A stretch of DNA of 64,000 nt from JAZDOK01 sp043798715 (lineage in GTDB: Bacteria; Vulcanimicrobiota; JAZDOK01). Position 1 is the first letter of the stretch; each line of letters starts with the position of its first letter. The stretch lies in assembly GCA_043798715.1 (NCBI GenBank), contig JAZDOK010000066.1, positions 1-64,000 on the forward strand. Direction: 5' to 3'. The notes beneath the pieces are model-generated. The model searched no databases. It had not been told where the DNA came from and saw only the letters and a program-made list of their open reading frames with translations. This document shows positions 25,492-34,279 of the stretch, piece after piece. The translations under genes were made by a program, and so were the position numbers.

Positions 25492-26322
25492 CTATCTGCC
25501 ACCGTCACCCCTCTCTTTTTTTATCAGGCCTCTCCCGGCCTTCCAGGAGAGTATGGCCTCAAGGACGCCGCCTCCAATGGAGCGGGCCTTATCTGATATG
25601 ATGTCCACCTGCGTATCCTCCCGGGGATCGATATCGCCCACTTTCTCCCCGGGGCGGACGGACAATCCTTCCTTCAACATGCCTCTGACAATCCCTCCTA
25701 TGGATGCCGGCAGGGGAGTGCCTCCCACCTCGGCCACCGCTTCGCCGGGGAGGATCAGTTCGCCTATGGATTTGCGCGGATGAAAAACGCCTCCACCGGG
25801 GGCCAGGAGCAGGCGCTCCGCGGTAAAACCGCCGACTTCCCCCGGTATGCCGGTATTGGAAAGGGCGGCGCCCTCCCAGATGACCCTTCCCAGGGTGTGC
25901 CCTCGCTTGGTCTCCACCACGGCGTCAACATCATCACCGGCCGTAAAGCCCGGTCCCAGGGCGATTACCAGGGGGGCCTCCCCGCGCCGGGTGCCCAGGT
26001 TTCGCTTGGCCATCCGCGCATCCACCAGAATGTCGGGTTTCAGGCGCACCAGCGAGCTTCCGTCGGGGTCCGCCAGTACCGGTATATAAGGAAAGCTCTG
26101 CCTTTTCAGGAGGACCGTGGAAAGGCGCCGGACGTACTGGGCCCTGACATTCTCGATGGTCCAGCTCCCCTGGTAGACGGCCTCGGCGAAGGATACCGTG
26201 CGACGAATCATACGGGGCTCAAAGAGCTCCAGGATGATAACCCGGAAGCCGCTTACAAAAAGGCGGTGAGCCACCCCGCTGGCCAGATCCCCTCCGCCCC
26301 GTATGACAACAAGAGAATTCAT
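25492..26322 (-). CDS. YqeB/EF2563-type selenium-dependent Mo-hydroxylase system protein
   Basis: A protein of about 276 residues from the family usually found near selenium-dependent molybdenum hydroxylases (YqeB, EF2563). The opening VVIRGGGDLASGVAHRL, then PDILVDARMAKRN, VIALGPGFTAGDDVDAVVET and the hinge RGHTLGRVIWEG are typical. Its molecular role is not established; it may help build or load the labile selenium or molybdenum centre. ATG 26322 fits homologues better than the longer frame starting with TTG at 26385. It is not beside a hydroxylase gene here, but the same window encodes a W/Mo aldehyde oxidoreductase, so the host clearly handles pterin metal cofactors. It follows the transglutaminase-like gene with 80 bases between. 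Confidence 0.8.
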   Translation of the reverse strand: MNSLVVIRGGGDLASGVAHRLFVSGFRVIILELFEPRMIRRTVSFAEAVYQGSWTIENVRAQYVRRLSTVLLKRQSFPYIPVLADPDGSSLVRLKPDILVDARMAKRNLGTRRGEAPLVIALGPGFTAGDDVDAVVETKRGHTLGRVIWEGAALSNTGIPGEVGGFTAERLLLAPGGGVFHPRKSIGELILPGEAVAEVGGTPLPASIGGIVRGMLKEGLSVRPGEKVGDIDPREDTQVDIISDKARSIGGGVLEAILSWKAGRGLIKKERGDGGR

Positions 26323-26402
26323 GTTTTTTTCTTCGTCAGTCTTCGCCAAAACCCCTTTCCTGTTCAGGGGCAACCTCGGAGACAAGTTTGTTGCAACCGT
26401 CC

Positions 26403-28607
26403 CTAGGGGCGGCGGATGTGGTAATCAACCAGATTGAGTTCCAGATCCTGGTCGGGGAGGAGCAGCCTGACAACCCGTCCTTCTTCTGTCAGCCAGAAGA
26501 TCATTCCTCTCGTTGACTCAATCTTGAAGCAGGAGTACTCCTTCTCGCCGATTTTAATCGGCTCTTTCCCCTTGACTGCAATGTCAATCCCGCTCTGGGA
26601 GAGCTCCTGGGGAATAAAAATTTCAAAAGTATAATGGGTCCCGGAGAGGAAAGTAGGAATCTGTCCCACGGCCATGACCAGTTGGGAGAGATACCTCTGA
26701 TCGACCAGATACATGCCAAGAGAATATGGAACCTGCCGCTGGATTGTCTTCGGGCCGACCGTCACCGTCTGGTGAACAAGTCCGTCCTGGAATCGGTAGG
26801 CATATTCCTCTTTGCGGTCATTCACCTGATTTTTTGCCGAAAATTCCAGGGGCAATCCTTCAGAGGTCACCAGCAGGCTGCCCTGACCCGAAAAGACGAT
26901 TCCCGCCAGCGAAAAATTCACGGAATCCTCAAAGCGGTAGGCCTCTCCTCCTCCCGCATAGACCAGTTCAACGGGGCATGCAGTTTCCTTCCCTATCTCC
27001 ACCCCATTCTGAATGATGCTGTAAACTCTCTCTTCGCCTACCGGCCAGGTGAGTTCCCGCTTGAAATAGGCGGTCCTGGTAGCCGGTCTGGGGGAAAAAT
27101 CCGAGACCGTAAGAGCCAGGCGTTCCAGGTCTCCCCCCTCGCGGAGGGCGATATGGGTCGCCCCTATTTCCCCGAATTCGCCGGTCGAGGGATCCATGGG
27201 AATCCATTCGCCCGTGCCCAGATTCACCTCGGCCCAGGCGTGCGGGACAAATTCTCCTGCACGCTCCGTTACTCCGCCTATTACCCTGGATGGAATGCCC
27301 GCTGCCCGGGATAGCGCCACAAAAAGGTCTGCCCGCGCCTCGCTGTTGCCTCTCTTGTTCTCCAGGGCCAGCCTGGCTGAAGGGAATGAGGAACCCGCGT
27401 CAATATTTTCAAAAACCCATTGCCCTATCTTCCGCGCCGCGTCCCATGAATCCCGGGCCCTCCAGGTTATCTCCATCGCCCGGGTCTTGATGTTTTCATC
27501 ATCGGATTCGACATGAAAATCCGGCTTTAAGAAGTTACTTATATCCGGAGAAAGCTCTTTAAGGGGGAAAGGAGGGCGATTGAGAATCTCCACTTCGCTT
27601 ACCTTCACGGTATAAAGACCCTTGATGAGCCCCCCGGAGACCTCCCCTTTGAATTCCTGGTGAAATCCCGCCGATTCATGGGTGGTTATCGGCGTCCCGC
27701 TGACCCGGGCTTCAATCTGGGCCTGAAGACTCGTCAGGTCCTGCGGGCTGGTAAAATACATGGTGGAGGACGCTGCCTGATAGTTTGAGAAGTCAAACCC
27801 GGTCGCCTTGTGATAGGCTTTAAGGACGTCAGCGCCGGAGCGGCGCACCCCGAAAAGGCCGCCGGGCATTTCAATTTTCGCAAGCTCCCCCGTCCCCGAA
27901 TCCAAAGAAATCTCAAGGAGCGGTAGTCCCGTGTAATCGTGCATGAGAACCCGGCGTTCCTTCCCGCCGGCGAGCGGCGTAAAAAGAAGCTTTCCACACT
28001 TCTTGAACGTCGGATCGTAGACCAGGAAATCTTTTTCTTTCTTCACCGCCTTGCGGGCCAGAAGCCAGCAGTGCTCAGGAAAAGAATCGAACCTCCCCCA
28101 GAGGTTCGCAAAAAACAGGTCGGCGGTACCTCCCAGTGGATAAAAAGATTCCTGGGAATTTTTATTCGAGGCGGTTTTCTGGGCAGCCATGGATTTAGAC
28201 ATAATGCACTCGATAAAAACTTCCCCTTGAGGAGATTTCTGAAGGCTGTGAAAATAGGAAGGAATCAATCCTCTCTGGCTGACCATGAGCTTGGATACAA
28301 AAACATTTTCCTCAATTCTTCCCGTGCCTACCTTGACCCGGCTCTCGGAATCAAGGACGTAAACTCGCTCCCCACCAAGTTCCAGAAGCTTGCTGACTTT
28401 AAAACGACTGAAGCCGAAGAGCTTCCCGTCCCACAGGAGTTCATAGTAAAATACCTTTCCCAGGGGAAGCAGGAACTTTTCTCCCGCACCGGACGATTTC
28501 AATGAAGGGCGTTTTCCCGCCGGAGCAGCCTCTAAAGGCGATGCCGCAACCATAAGGAGGCCTGTTAATAGAATAAAAGAGAAAAGTATCTTGAAAGTTT
28601 TTGACAT
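26403..28607 (-). CDS. Exported transglutaminase-like protein, catalytic Cys replaced
   Basis: A 734-residue exported protein. From ATG 28607, which has GAGGGAG at proper distance, there is a signal peptide (FILLTGLLMVAASPLEA). Residues about 40-240 look like a DUF3108-type beta domain (GKVFYYELLWDGKLFGFS). A transglutaminase core lies at about 395-500, with FVPHAWAEV (H456) and WIPMDPSTGE (D472) in place. The position of the nucleophilic Cys, normally in a GDCxEH-type motif, reads RGNSEARADLF, giving Ser422. The enzyme is therefore probably inactive as a protease or transglutaminase, or uses another chemistry. A second beta-rich region fills 520-734. It lies between anmK and the YqeB gene. 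A structural or substrate-binding envelope role is inferred. Confidence 0.78.
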   Translation of the reverse strand: MSKTFKILFSFILLTGLLMVAASPLEAAPAGKRPSLKSSGAGEKFLLPLGKVFYYELLWDGKLFGFSRFKVSKLLELGGERVYVLDSESRVKVGTGRIEENVFVSKLMVSQRGLIPSYFHSLQKSPQGEVFIECIMSKSMAAQKTASNKNSQESFYPLGGTADLFFANLWGRFDSFPEHCWLLARKAVKKEKDFLVYDPTFKKCGKLLFTPLAGGKERRVLMHDYTGLPLLEISLDSGTGELAKIEMPGGLFGVRRSGADVLKAYHKATGFDFSNYQAASSTMYFTSPQDLTSLQAQIEARVSGTPITTHESAGFHQEFKGEVSGGLIKGLYTVKVSEVEILNRPPFPLKELSPDISNFLKPDFHVESDDENIKTRAMEITWRARDSWDAARKIGQWVFENIDAGSSFPSARLALENKRGNSEARADLFVALSRAAGIPSRVIGGVTERAGEFVPHAWAEVNLGTGEWIPMDPSTGEFGEIGATHIALREGGDLERLALTVSDFSPRPATRTAYFKRELTWPVGEERVYSIIQNGVEIGKETACPVELVYAGGGEAYRFEDSVNFSLAGIVFSGQGSLLVTSEGLPLEFSAKNQVNDRKEEYAYRFQDGLVHQTVTVGPKTIQRQVPYSLGMYLVDQRYLSQLVMAVGQIPTFLSGTHYTFEIFIPQELSQSGIDIAVKGKEPIKIGEKEYSCFKIESTRGMIFWLTEEGRVVRLLLPDQDLELNLVDYHIRRP

Positions 28608-28666
28608 GAAACCAGCTCCCTCATCCAAGAAAAATCTTTGTTCTGGCACATAATTACGCAGAGCCA

Positions 28667-29872
28667 TCAAAAAATCCTTTTACTCCCGCACCCCGCAGGC
28701 CACACCGGCGAAATTTTCCCGAGGATGACCGGACGCGCCGCCCCGGTAGCCGAAGGAAGATTGCCCGGCTGACCCTTCAGAGTCAGGTCTCCCAGGATGG
28801 CAAAGGCGACCGCTTCCCTGGCATCCACGGGGATGCCGTACTCCGAAGAATTGTGAATACTGACTGCGGGAAGCGCCTTCTTCAGGCGCTCCATTATAAA
28901 CAGGTTGTGAGTTCCCCCGCCAGCCGCGATCATCTCATCGGCGACGGGAAAATATTTTGTAAGGCCCAGCGCGATGGAGTCCGCCGTAAGGGCCGAGACC
29001 GTGGCCGCCAGATCCTCAAACGGGAGCGAGGCAGCCTCCGCCATAATCCGGCGTATAAAAAGTTCCCCGAATTCTTCCCTCCCGGTGGATTTCGGGGGAG
29101 TGCGTTTGAAATACGGGTGTTCAAGCCACCTCTTTAATAACGCTTCGTGCACCCGGCCGCCTGAGGCCAGGCTCCCTCCTTCGTCGAAGTGACGGCTGCC
29201 GGAAGTATGGATGGATATGATTCCATCCATCGGCATATTCCCCGGCCCGCTGTCGAAGGCTGTCACGTCGTCGGAGGAGCCGCCTGCCGGCAGGCACGTC
29301 AGGTTGGCTATTCCGCCGATGTTAAGGACCGCCCGGTTTTTCCCGGGATGTCTGAAAAGAATAAAGTCCGCCATGGGGACCAGAGGCGCTCCCTCTCCGC
29401 CGGCAGCCATGTCGGCGGTCCTGAAGTCCGAGATCGTCCTGATCCCGCTCCTCTGGGCAATGACGGAGCCGTCGGCCGCCTGAAAGGTGCAGCGAACCGG
29501 CCTCCCGGCGACGCTGACCGGAAGCGGCTGGTGATAAAGGGTCTGGCCGTGTGAGGCGATTGCATCCACTTGGGAGGCTGGAAATCCGGCCTTACTGATG
29601 AGAGCAAGCGCGGAGTCGGCGAAAAGCTCTCCCAGGAGGACGTCCAATCGCGGAAGATCAGCCGGGGCACATCCACCCGCCGGATCCTCGACTGATCGGA
29701 AAACGCGAAAGACTTCCTCCCGCACTCTCCCGGGATAGGGGAAGGTTTCAAAGGCCAGCAGTTTTATCTTAAGGGCCGGAAAGCGTCCCCGCAGAGTCAC
29801 CAGGGCGGCATCAATTCCGTCGGCTGACGTCCCGGAGATGAGCCCGATGAGGGTTCTTTCGCGGTCAGGCAC
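28667..29872 (-). CDS. anmK: Anhydro-N-acetylmuramic acid kinase
   Basis: Converts 1,6-anhydro-MurNAc from peptidoglycan turnover into MurNAc-6-phosphate with ATP. The 401-residue protein has the family landmarks LIGLISGTSADGIDAALV at the N-terminus, ASHGQTLYHQP, SDFRTADMAAGGEGAPLVPM, NIGGIANLTCLP and FDSGPGNMPMDGI. These correspond to the ATP loop, the catalytic Asp region and the sugar site. It starts with GTG at 29872, overlapping the end of the deacetylase gene by eight bases, so coupling is likely. Length is slightly above the usual 370-390. Its presence fits a cell with recycling of its own wall. No MurQ etherase gene is seen nearby. Confidence 0.93.
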   Translation of the reverse strand: MPDRERTLIGLISGTSADGIDAALVTLRGRFPALKIKLLAFETFPYPGRVREEVFRVFRSVEDPAGGCAPADLPRLDVLLGELFADSALALISKAGFPASQVDAIASHGQTLYHQPLPVSVAGRPVRCTFQAADGSVIAQRSGIRTISDFRTADMAAGGEGAPLVPMADFILFRHPGKNRAVLNIGGIANLTCLPAGGSSDDVTAFDSGPGNMPMDGIISIHTSGSRHFDEGGSLASGGRVHEALLKRWLEHPYFKRTPPKSTGREEFGELFIRRIMAEAASLPFEDLAATVSALTADSIALGLTKYFPVADEMIAAGGGTHNLFIMERLKKALPAVSIHNSSEYGIPVDAREAVAFAILGDLTLKGQPGNLPSATGAARPVILGKISPVWPAGCGSKRIF

Positions 29873-30626
29873 GAAGGAGTTCCCGGAATCCGATCAGTTG
29901 GACGTTGTTTTCTTCAAGAATCCTGCCGGCGTCGGGGGCGGTCAGGACGGCCAGTTCGTTTTCCCTGGCCATCACGTAGGAGCTTGAAATCTTCAGAACC
30001 TCGTCCACGTGGCCCGGATGGCAGCAGAACTCGGTAACTCCTTCGCCGAGATTCTGAATGATGTACGAAAACTTTTCAGGAGTGGCATTTCCCATTCCAT
30101 AGAGTTCCTCGGTAAAAAAATCAGTCGTGGGAATCCCCAGCCGGAGCAATTCCTCCCTCATCTCGGCATTGATGGCGCGCACCGCAATTTTTTCTTTCCG
30201 GGCTATGGAAGAGAGCACTCCGAGGATCTCCCGGTGGCGGTGAATGTGGTGGTGCGAATCCAGATGGCTGATGGGAAGGCGGAGTTCCCTGGCCCGGCAG
30301 AACTGGGCATGAATCTCCTTCTTCATGTCATCTAATCGGGCCTTCTCAAGAAATTTTTCGGCTCCCCGCCAGAAGTTTCCCTTTGGATCCGTAAGAGACG
30401 GCACGGCATCCCGCGGAAGCACCGGCCTCCCGAAAGTCAGGTTGACGTGTAGACCTACATCCAGTTCAGGATTGTCCTTGATGAGATCCACGGTCTCCTC
30501 AAGACCGGGCAGGTTGACCATCACCGTCGTCGAGGTGACAACCCCCTCCCGAAACGCCTCGATGATTCCGCGGCTGACTCCCCAGGAAAAATTCGAGTCA
30601 TCCGCGTTAACAATCAGTCTTTTCAC
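29865..30626 (-). CDS. ChbG/HpnK-family carbohydrate deacetylase (YdjC type)
   Basis: A 253-residue metal-dependent deacetylase of the YdjC family, acting on an N-acetylated sugar such as a chitobiose derivative or hopanoid headgroup. Metal-binding parts are NADD (7-10), VGLHVNLTFGRP (H60) and HLDSHHHIH (121-129); the last is the conserved His pair region. The canonical NADDFG is NADDSN here, which is unusual just after the second Asp. The C-terminal FCCHPGH is conserved too. It starts with GTG behind GGAGGATCG. It overlaps anmK, so the two probably handle amino sugars from cell wall or glycans. HpnK in hopanoid synthesis is an alternative but no hopanoid genes are near. Confidence 0.85.
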   Translation of the reverse strand: MKRLIVNADDSNFSWGVSRGIIEAFREGVVTSTTVMVNLPGLEETVDLIKDNPELDVGLHVNLTFGRPVLPRDAVPSLTDPKGNFWRGAEKFLEKARLDDMKKEIHAQFCRARELRLPISHLDSHHHIHRHREILGVLSSIARKEKIAVRAINAEMREELLRLGIPTTDFFTEELYGMGNATPEKFSYIIQNLGEGVTEFCCHPGHVDEVLKISSSYVMARENELAVLTAPDAGRILEENNVQLIGFRELLRA

Positions 30627-30784
30627 TTCGATCCTCCGAATCCGCTATGTTGGGTCTAATCCCTCAGGGTCTTCGACCGGAAACCGCCATGCCTTGAAAA
30701 GTTCTCTTTTTGAAAGCTCTTTCCCTCCGCCTGCCGCAAACTTGAGGAGGAACCGCGGTAAAAAAGTGTAATTGTTCCAGCTTC

Positions 30785-32014
30785 ATGATCAATGCGTTCG
30801 CTCTGGAGGGGTTCAGAAGGACTTTCTCCGCTTTAAAACACAGGAATTACCGGCTCTACTGGTTCGGGCAGATGGTGTCCCTCTCGGGCTCCTGGATTCA
30901 GATCCTGGCCCAGGGATGGCTGGTGCTTAAACTCACCGATTCGCCCCTGTACCTCGGCCTGGTCAATGCAGCCGCCTCTCTGCCCCTCCTCCTGCTCTCC
31001 ATGTGGGGAGGGGTTCTGGCCGACCGCTTCGATAAGAGAAAGATTCTTCTTTTAACCCAGTTTGTATCCATGCTTCTGGCCATAGTTCTGGGGGCGTTGA
31101 TTTCGCTGGAGCTGATTAAAATCTGGCATGTTTTTCTAATCGCCTTTCTCCTCGGAACAGTAAACTCCATCGATGCTCCGACCCGCCAGGCCTACATAGT
31201 CGAACTGGTCGGGAAAGAGGACCTTACAAACGCCATCGCCCTTAATTCGGCCGCCTTTAACGGGGCGAGGATCGTGGGACCCGCCATAGCCGGATTTCTG
31301 ATCAGTATAGCGGGACTGGGCTGGTGCTTCTACCTGAACGGTATCAGCTTCCTGGCAGTCCTCTGGGGCCTCTGGCTCATAGACCTGACTCCGGCAAAGC
31401 GCCACGAGATTATGTCTCCGCTGAAAAATCTCATCCTGGGCCTCCGCTATATCCGGCACACCCCATGCGTCCTCAGCCTGATCAGTCTGATCGCCGTATC
31501 GAGCGTCTTCGGCATGGCCTACATGGTGCTGATGCCGATCTTCGCAAGGGACATCCTGAATGTCGGCGCCTCCGGACTGGGTTTCCTCATGACTGCAACC
31601 GGTATCGGAGCCCTCATCGGAGCCCTCACCCTGGCCTACATGGGCAATTTTTCGAGCAAGGGCACTTTTCTTCTTGCGACCTGCGGCCTGTTCTCGGTGG
31701 CCGTGTTTGCATTCTCCCTGTGCCGAAACTATCACCTGTCCCTCATTATAATGGCTGTAGCCGGCTGGTCCCTCGTTTCATTTACGGCCGTGATCAACAC
31801 CCTTCTTCAGAGCATCATCCCCCACGAACTTCGCGGCCGGGTCATGAGCGTCTATGTCCTGGCCTTCCTGGGTCTCACGCCGTTCGGTTCCTTCCAGGCT
31901 GGCATCATCGCCCAGTGGGTTGGCGCTCCGTTCGCTTTGGCCCTGGGTGCCTGCATCTGCGCCTCCGCGGTCCTCTATCTTTACACGAGACGCAAGGCCC
32001 TTCTTAACTGCTGA
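30785..32014 (+). CDS. MFS exporter (EntS/MFS_3-like)
   Basis: A 409-residue twelve-helix major facilitator transporter. The beginning FSALKHRNYRLYWFGQMVSLSGSWIQILAQGWLVLKLTDSP is the standard MFS_3 start, with the signature loop WGGVLADRFDKRKILLLTQ between helices 2 and 3, and APTRQAYIVELVGKEDLTNAIALNS typical of this group. Helices run through the whole length, ending in a short basic tail (YTRRKALLNC). Relatives export siderophores, drugs or small metabolites; substrate here is unknown. It diverges from the deacetylase gene and converges with the GH130 gene. The ATG at 30785 has no strong ribosome site, so a slightly different start is possible. Confidence 0.88.
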   Translation: MINAFALEGFRRTFSALKHRNYRLYWFGQMVSLSGSWIQILAQGWLVLKLTDSPLYLGLVNAAASLPLLLLSMWGGVLADRFDKRKILLLTQFVSMLLAIVLGALISLELIKIWHVFLIAFLLGTVNSIDAPTRQAYIVELVGKEDLTNAIALNSAAFNGARIVGPAIAGFLISIAGLGWCFYLNGISFLAVLWGLWLIDLTPAKRHEIMSPLKNLILGLRYIRHTPCVLSLISLIAVSSVFGMAYMVLMPIFARDILNVGASGLGFLMTATGIGALIGALTLAYMGNFSSKGTFLLATCGLFSVAVFAFSLCRNYHLSLIIMAVAGWSLVSFTAVINTLLQSIIPHELRGRVMSVYVLAFLGLTPFGSFQAGIIAQWVGAPFALALGACICASAVLYLYTRRKALLNC

Positions 32015-32023
32015 AAAAACAAA

Positions 32024-32049
32024 GAAGCCGGAGTCTGCGCTCCGGCTTC
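32024..32049 (-). terminator. Terminator between the MFS and GH130 genes
   Basis: Stem GAAGCCGGAG (32024-32033) / CTCCGGCTTC (32040-32049), loop TCTGCG. On the minus strand it is followed by TTTGTTTTTT (from 32014-32023), so it mainly serves the GH130 gene; on the plus strand the tail is weak. Confidence 0.85.
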
Positions 32050-32072
32050 CCGCATCTTACGAAAAATTCCTA

Positions 32073-33227
32073 TTACTTCTTTGGATCCATGGAGGCCTTG
32101 CCGATGTAGCGGTCGGCGCCGCCGTAATAGATGTTCACCTTGCCGTCCTGAACGGTAAGCCCCTCGCCGAAGACCACGTTATCAATGTAGCCGTGCTTCT
32201 CCCACTCCAGGGTGGGGGAGAGGATGGGCTTGTCGGTCCGGGCGAGCATCTTCGTTGGATCATTCTTATCGAAAAGCGCCGCTCCCATGTTATAGTCCTT
32301 GTGTTCCCCGCCGTCCCCGCCGTTGCTGTTGTAGAGGACCAGGATGCCCTTGTCCGTGTAGAAGGGCGGCGGGCCGGACTCCACCAGGTTGCTGTCAAAC
32401 TTGTCTCCCCGGGTCTTGATGACCGGGTTCATGACGGGAGTCCAGTGAATGAGATCGTTTGAAAAGGCCATCCACATGTCGGTGTCCCCGAAGTACATGA
32501 CGTAGCGGTCCTTGTAGAGTCCGTCCTTCACCTTCTCGGGAAGGATGGCGCCCGACTTGGTCCAATTGCCGGTCGCCGGGAAATCGGGAAAGAGAGGGCC
32601 ATGCTTTTCCCAATCACGCATGTCCTTTGAAGTGGCCAGGCACAGCCGGGCCTTGTCGCCGTCGTAGGCGGTGTAGGTGAGGTAATAGGTGTCATTGACC
32701 TTTACCAAGCGGGGATCCTCGATGCCCTTTTTTTCGTAATCGTGTTCGGGAACGATGATGGGCTCTTTTTTCCTGTCGAAGTTAACCCCGTCCTTGCTGG
32801 TGGCCAGGCCGAGCCTGCCGGTGCACTGGCCCGCCGGCTCGTTTTTGTCCTCCCCCCGGTAGATCATGGTGGTGATTCCGTGCTCCCGGATGGTGGCCAT
32901 GTTGTAAATATTCCTTGAATCGAAGCCTTCCTCGCGCGGTTTCATGATCGGTTCATTAAGCTTTTCAAAAGGCTTCAGCTTTAATTCCGCGACCTGCCCT
33001 TCGCCTTTGGGGATGATCTCGGAAATCATCGAATTGAGAACTTCCTTCTCACTCCGCGAGGAGTCTAAAATGGCTTTCTTGGGATCTAAAATCAGCTTGA
33101 GATCTTCTCTTTTTTTCCCTACGGAAACAATGTCATTGGAGAATGCCTGGGGAGCTGATTCCGTCTGCCTGGAGACGCCGGGAACTTTCGGGGATTCAAA
33201 AGGCTGAGAAACATTAATCTTATCCAT
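32073..33227 (-). CDS. GH130-type beta-mannoside phosphorylase/hydrolase-like protein
   Basis: A 384-residue protein with a five-bladed beta-propeller of the GH130 type (about residues 95-384). Matches include NMATIREHGITTMIYRGED, the key IEDPRLVKVNDTYYLTYTAYDG with the proton-donor-type Asp, KSGAILPEKV, YVMYFGDTDMWMAFSNDLIHW and the end IYYGGADRYIG. GH130 enzymes phosphorolyse or hydrolyse beta-mannosides. Residues 1-94 are an extra polar, helical N-terminus (MDKINVSQPFESPKVPGV and onward) with no signal peptide and no family match. A strong promoter and a GGGGGA site precede the ATG, and a terminator follows, so it is a single-gene unit. Substrate is inferred from family. GH43/GH32-like propellers are the alternative. 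Confidence 0.8.
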   Translation of the reverse strand: MDKINVSQPFESPKVPGVSRQTESAPQAFSNDIVSVGKKREDLKLILDPKKAILDSSRSEKEVLNSMISEIIPKGEGQVAELKLKPFEKLNEPIMKPREEGFDSRNIYNMATIREHGITTMIYRGEDKNEPAGQCTGRLGLATSKDGVNFDRKKEPIIVPEHDYEKKGIEDPRLVKVNDTYYLTYTAYDGDKARLCLATSKDMRDWEKHGPLFPDFPATGNWTKSGAILPEKVKDGLYKDRYVMYFGDTDMWMAFSNDLIHWTPVMNPVIKTRGDKFDSNLVESGPPPFYTDKGILVLYNSNGGDGGEHKDYNMGAALFDKNDPTKMLARTDKPILSPTLEWEKHGYIDNVVFGEGLTVQDGKVNIYYGGADRYIGKASMDPKK

Positions 33228-33254
33228 CTTTTCCCCCTTATTTAAGATGGCTCT

Positions 33255-33283
33255 ATCATACTTAAATTTTGTTGAGTTGTCAA
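33255..33283 (-). promoter_or_regulatory. Strong sigma70-type promoter for the GH130 gene
   Basis: Reading the minus strand: TTGACA (33283-33278), 17-base spacer, TATGAT (33260-33255). This is a nearly perfect vegetative promoter, with a start expected near 33248 and a 20-base leader. Confidence 0.8.
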
Positions 33284-33428
33284 TATACCGCGCGATTTTT
33301 CCCTGATTGCGCGGGAGCCCATTATGGGAGACTTAAAAGGGAAAACTAACTCTTTGAAAGAATTTAGAATGAGTAAACAGAGCAATTGGCTGCCGGAGCG
33401 GCTTAAAAAACAAAAGGATGATTAATAA

Positions 33429-34277
33429 ATGGAGATTCTGGTAACAATCCAGGAAATGCGGGAATGGGTTGCCGCCAAGAAAGCCCAGCGGAAAAAAATC
33501 GGCTTTGTACCCACCATGGGTTTTCTCCATAAGGGCCACCTGGAGCTGATCAAGAGAGCCCGTGCCGGCTGCGGAGCCGTCGTTGTCAGCATCTTCGTCA
33601 ACCCCATGCAGTTCGGCAGAAATGAAGATTTTTCCGCCTATCCCAAAGATCTTGAACGGGACCAGCAACTGGCCGAGTGGGCCGGGACCGACGTCATATT
33701 TCTTCCCGAGGCCGAGGAGATATATCCCCCGGATTTTCTGAGCTACGTCGAGGTGCCCAAACTTTCAGAAGTGCTCTGCGGGGCTGAAAGGCCGGGCCAT
33801 TTTCGGGGTGTCTGCACCGTCATCGCCAAGTTCCTTAACCTTATCCAGCCGGACGAGCTTTTCCTGGGGGAAAAAGATGCCCAGCAATTGCTCATTCTGG
33901 AAACGATGATCCGGGACTTAAACTTCCCCGTCGCGGTGGTCTCCGTTCCCACGGTCAGGGAGGCGGACGGGCTGGCCTTGAGTTCCCGCAACAGCTACCT
34001 GAACGCCAAGGAGAGGCAGGCGGCCTCCTTCATCTATAAAGCCCTGACGCATGCCAGGGATCTCATCCGCCGGGGGGAATTTTCCGCCCCGGTCATCATC
34101 TCTGAAATCAAGAGGATCATGTCCAGCCACCCGCAGGTTGCGTGGGAGTACGTCGAAGTCGTAGATGCCAAAACTCTCGAGGAAGTCATCGAACTCAAGG
34201 GGGACGTCATGATCGCCGTGGCGGCCCATGTAGGGAAAGCCCGCCTTATCGACAACCTGCGACTGCGCGTGGGATAG
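33429..34277 (+). CDS. panC: Pantothenate synthetase
   Basis: Joins pantoate and beta-alanine with ATP to make pantothenate for coenzyme A. The 282-residue length is standard. It has GFVPTMGFLHKGHLEL with the HIGH-like HKGH (34-37), VSIFVNPMQFGRNEDFSAYPKDLERD, GAERPGHFRGVCTVIAKFLNLIQPD, FLGEKDAQQLL and the KMSKS-like LALSSRNSYL. The gene is the first of a plus-strand run that continues two bases later with an ABC ATPase, an unusual partner; panB and panD are not nearby. The ATG is preceded by AAGGATGATTAATAA. No oddities in the active-site residues. Confidence 0.96.
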   Translation: MEILVTIQEMREWVAAKKAQRKKIGFVPTMGFLHKGHLELIKRARAGCGAVVVSIFVNPMQFGRNEDFSAYPKDLERDQQLAEWAGTDVIFLPEAEEIYPPDFLSYVEVPKLSEVLCGAERPGHFRGVCTVIAKFLNLIQPDELFLGEKDAQQLLILETMIRDLNFPVAVVSVPTVREADGLALSSRNSYLNAKERQAASFIYKALTHARDLIRRGEFSAPVIISEIKRIMSSHPQVAWEYVEVVDAKTLEEVIELKGDVMIAVAAHVGKARLIDNLRLRVG

Positions 34278-34279
34278 GC

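Noticed and set aside
34142..34279. Longer N-terminus for the ABC ATPase
   Set aside because: It would lie inside panC; the GTG at 34280 begins the conserved domain and follows the panC stop.
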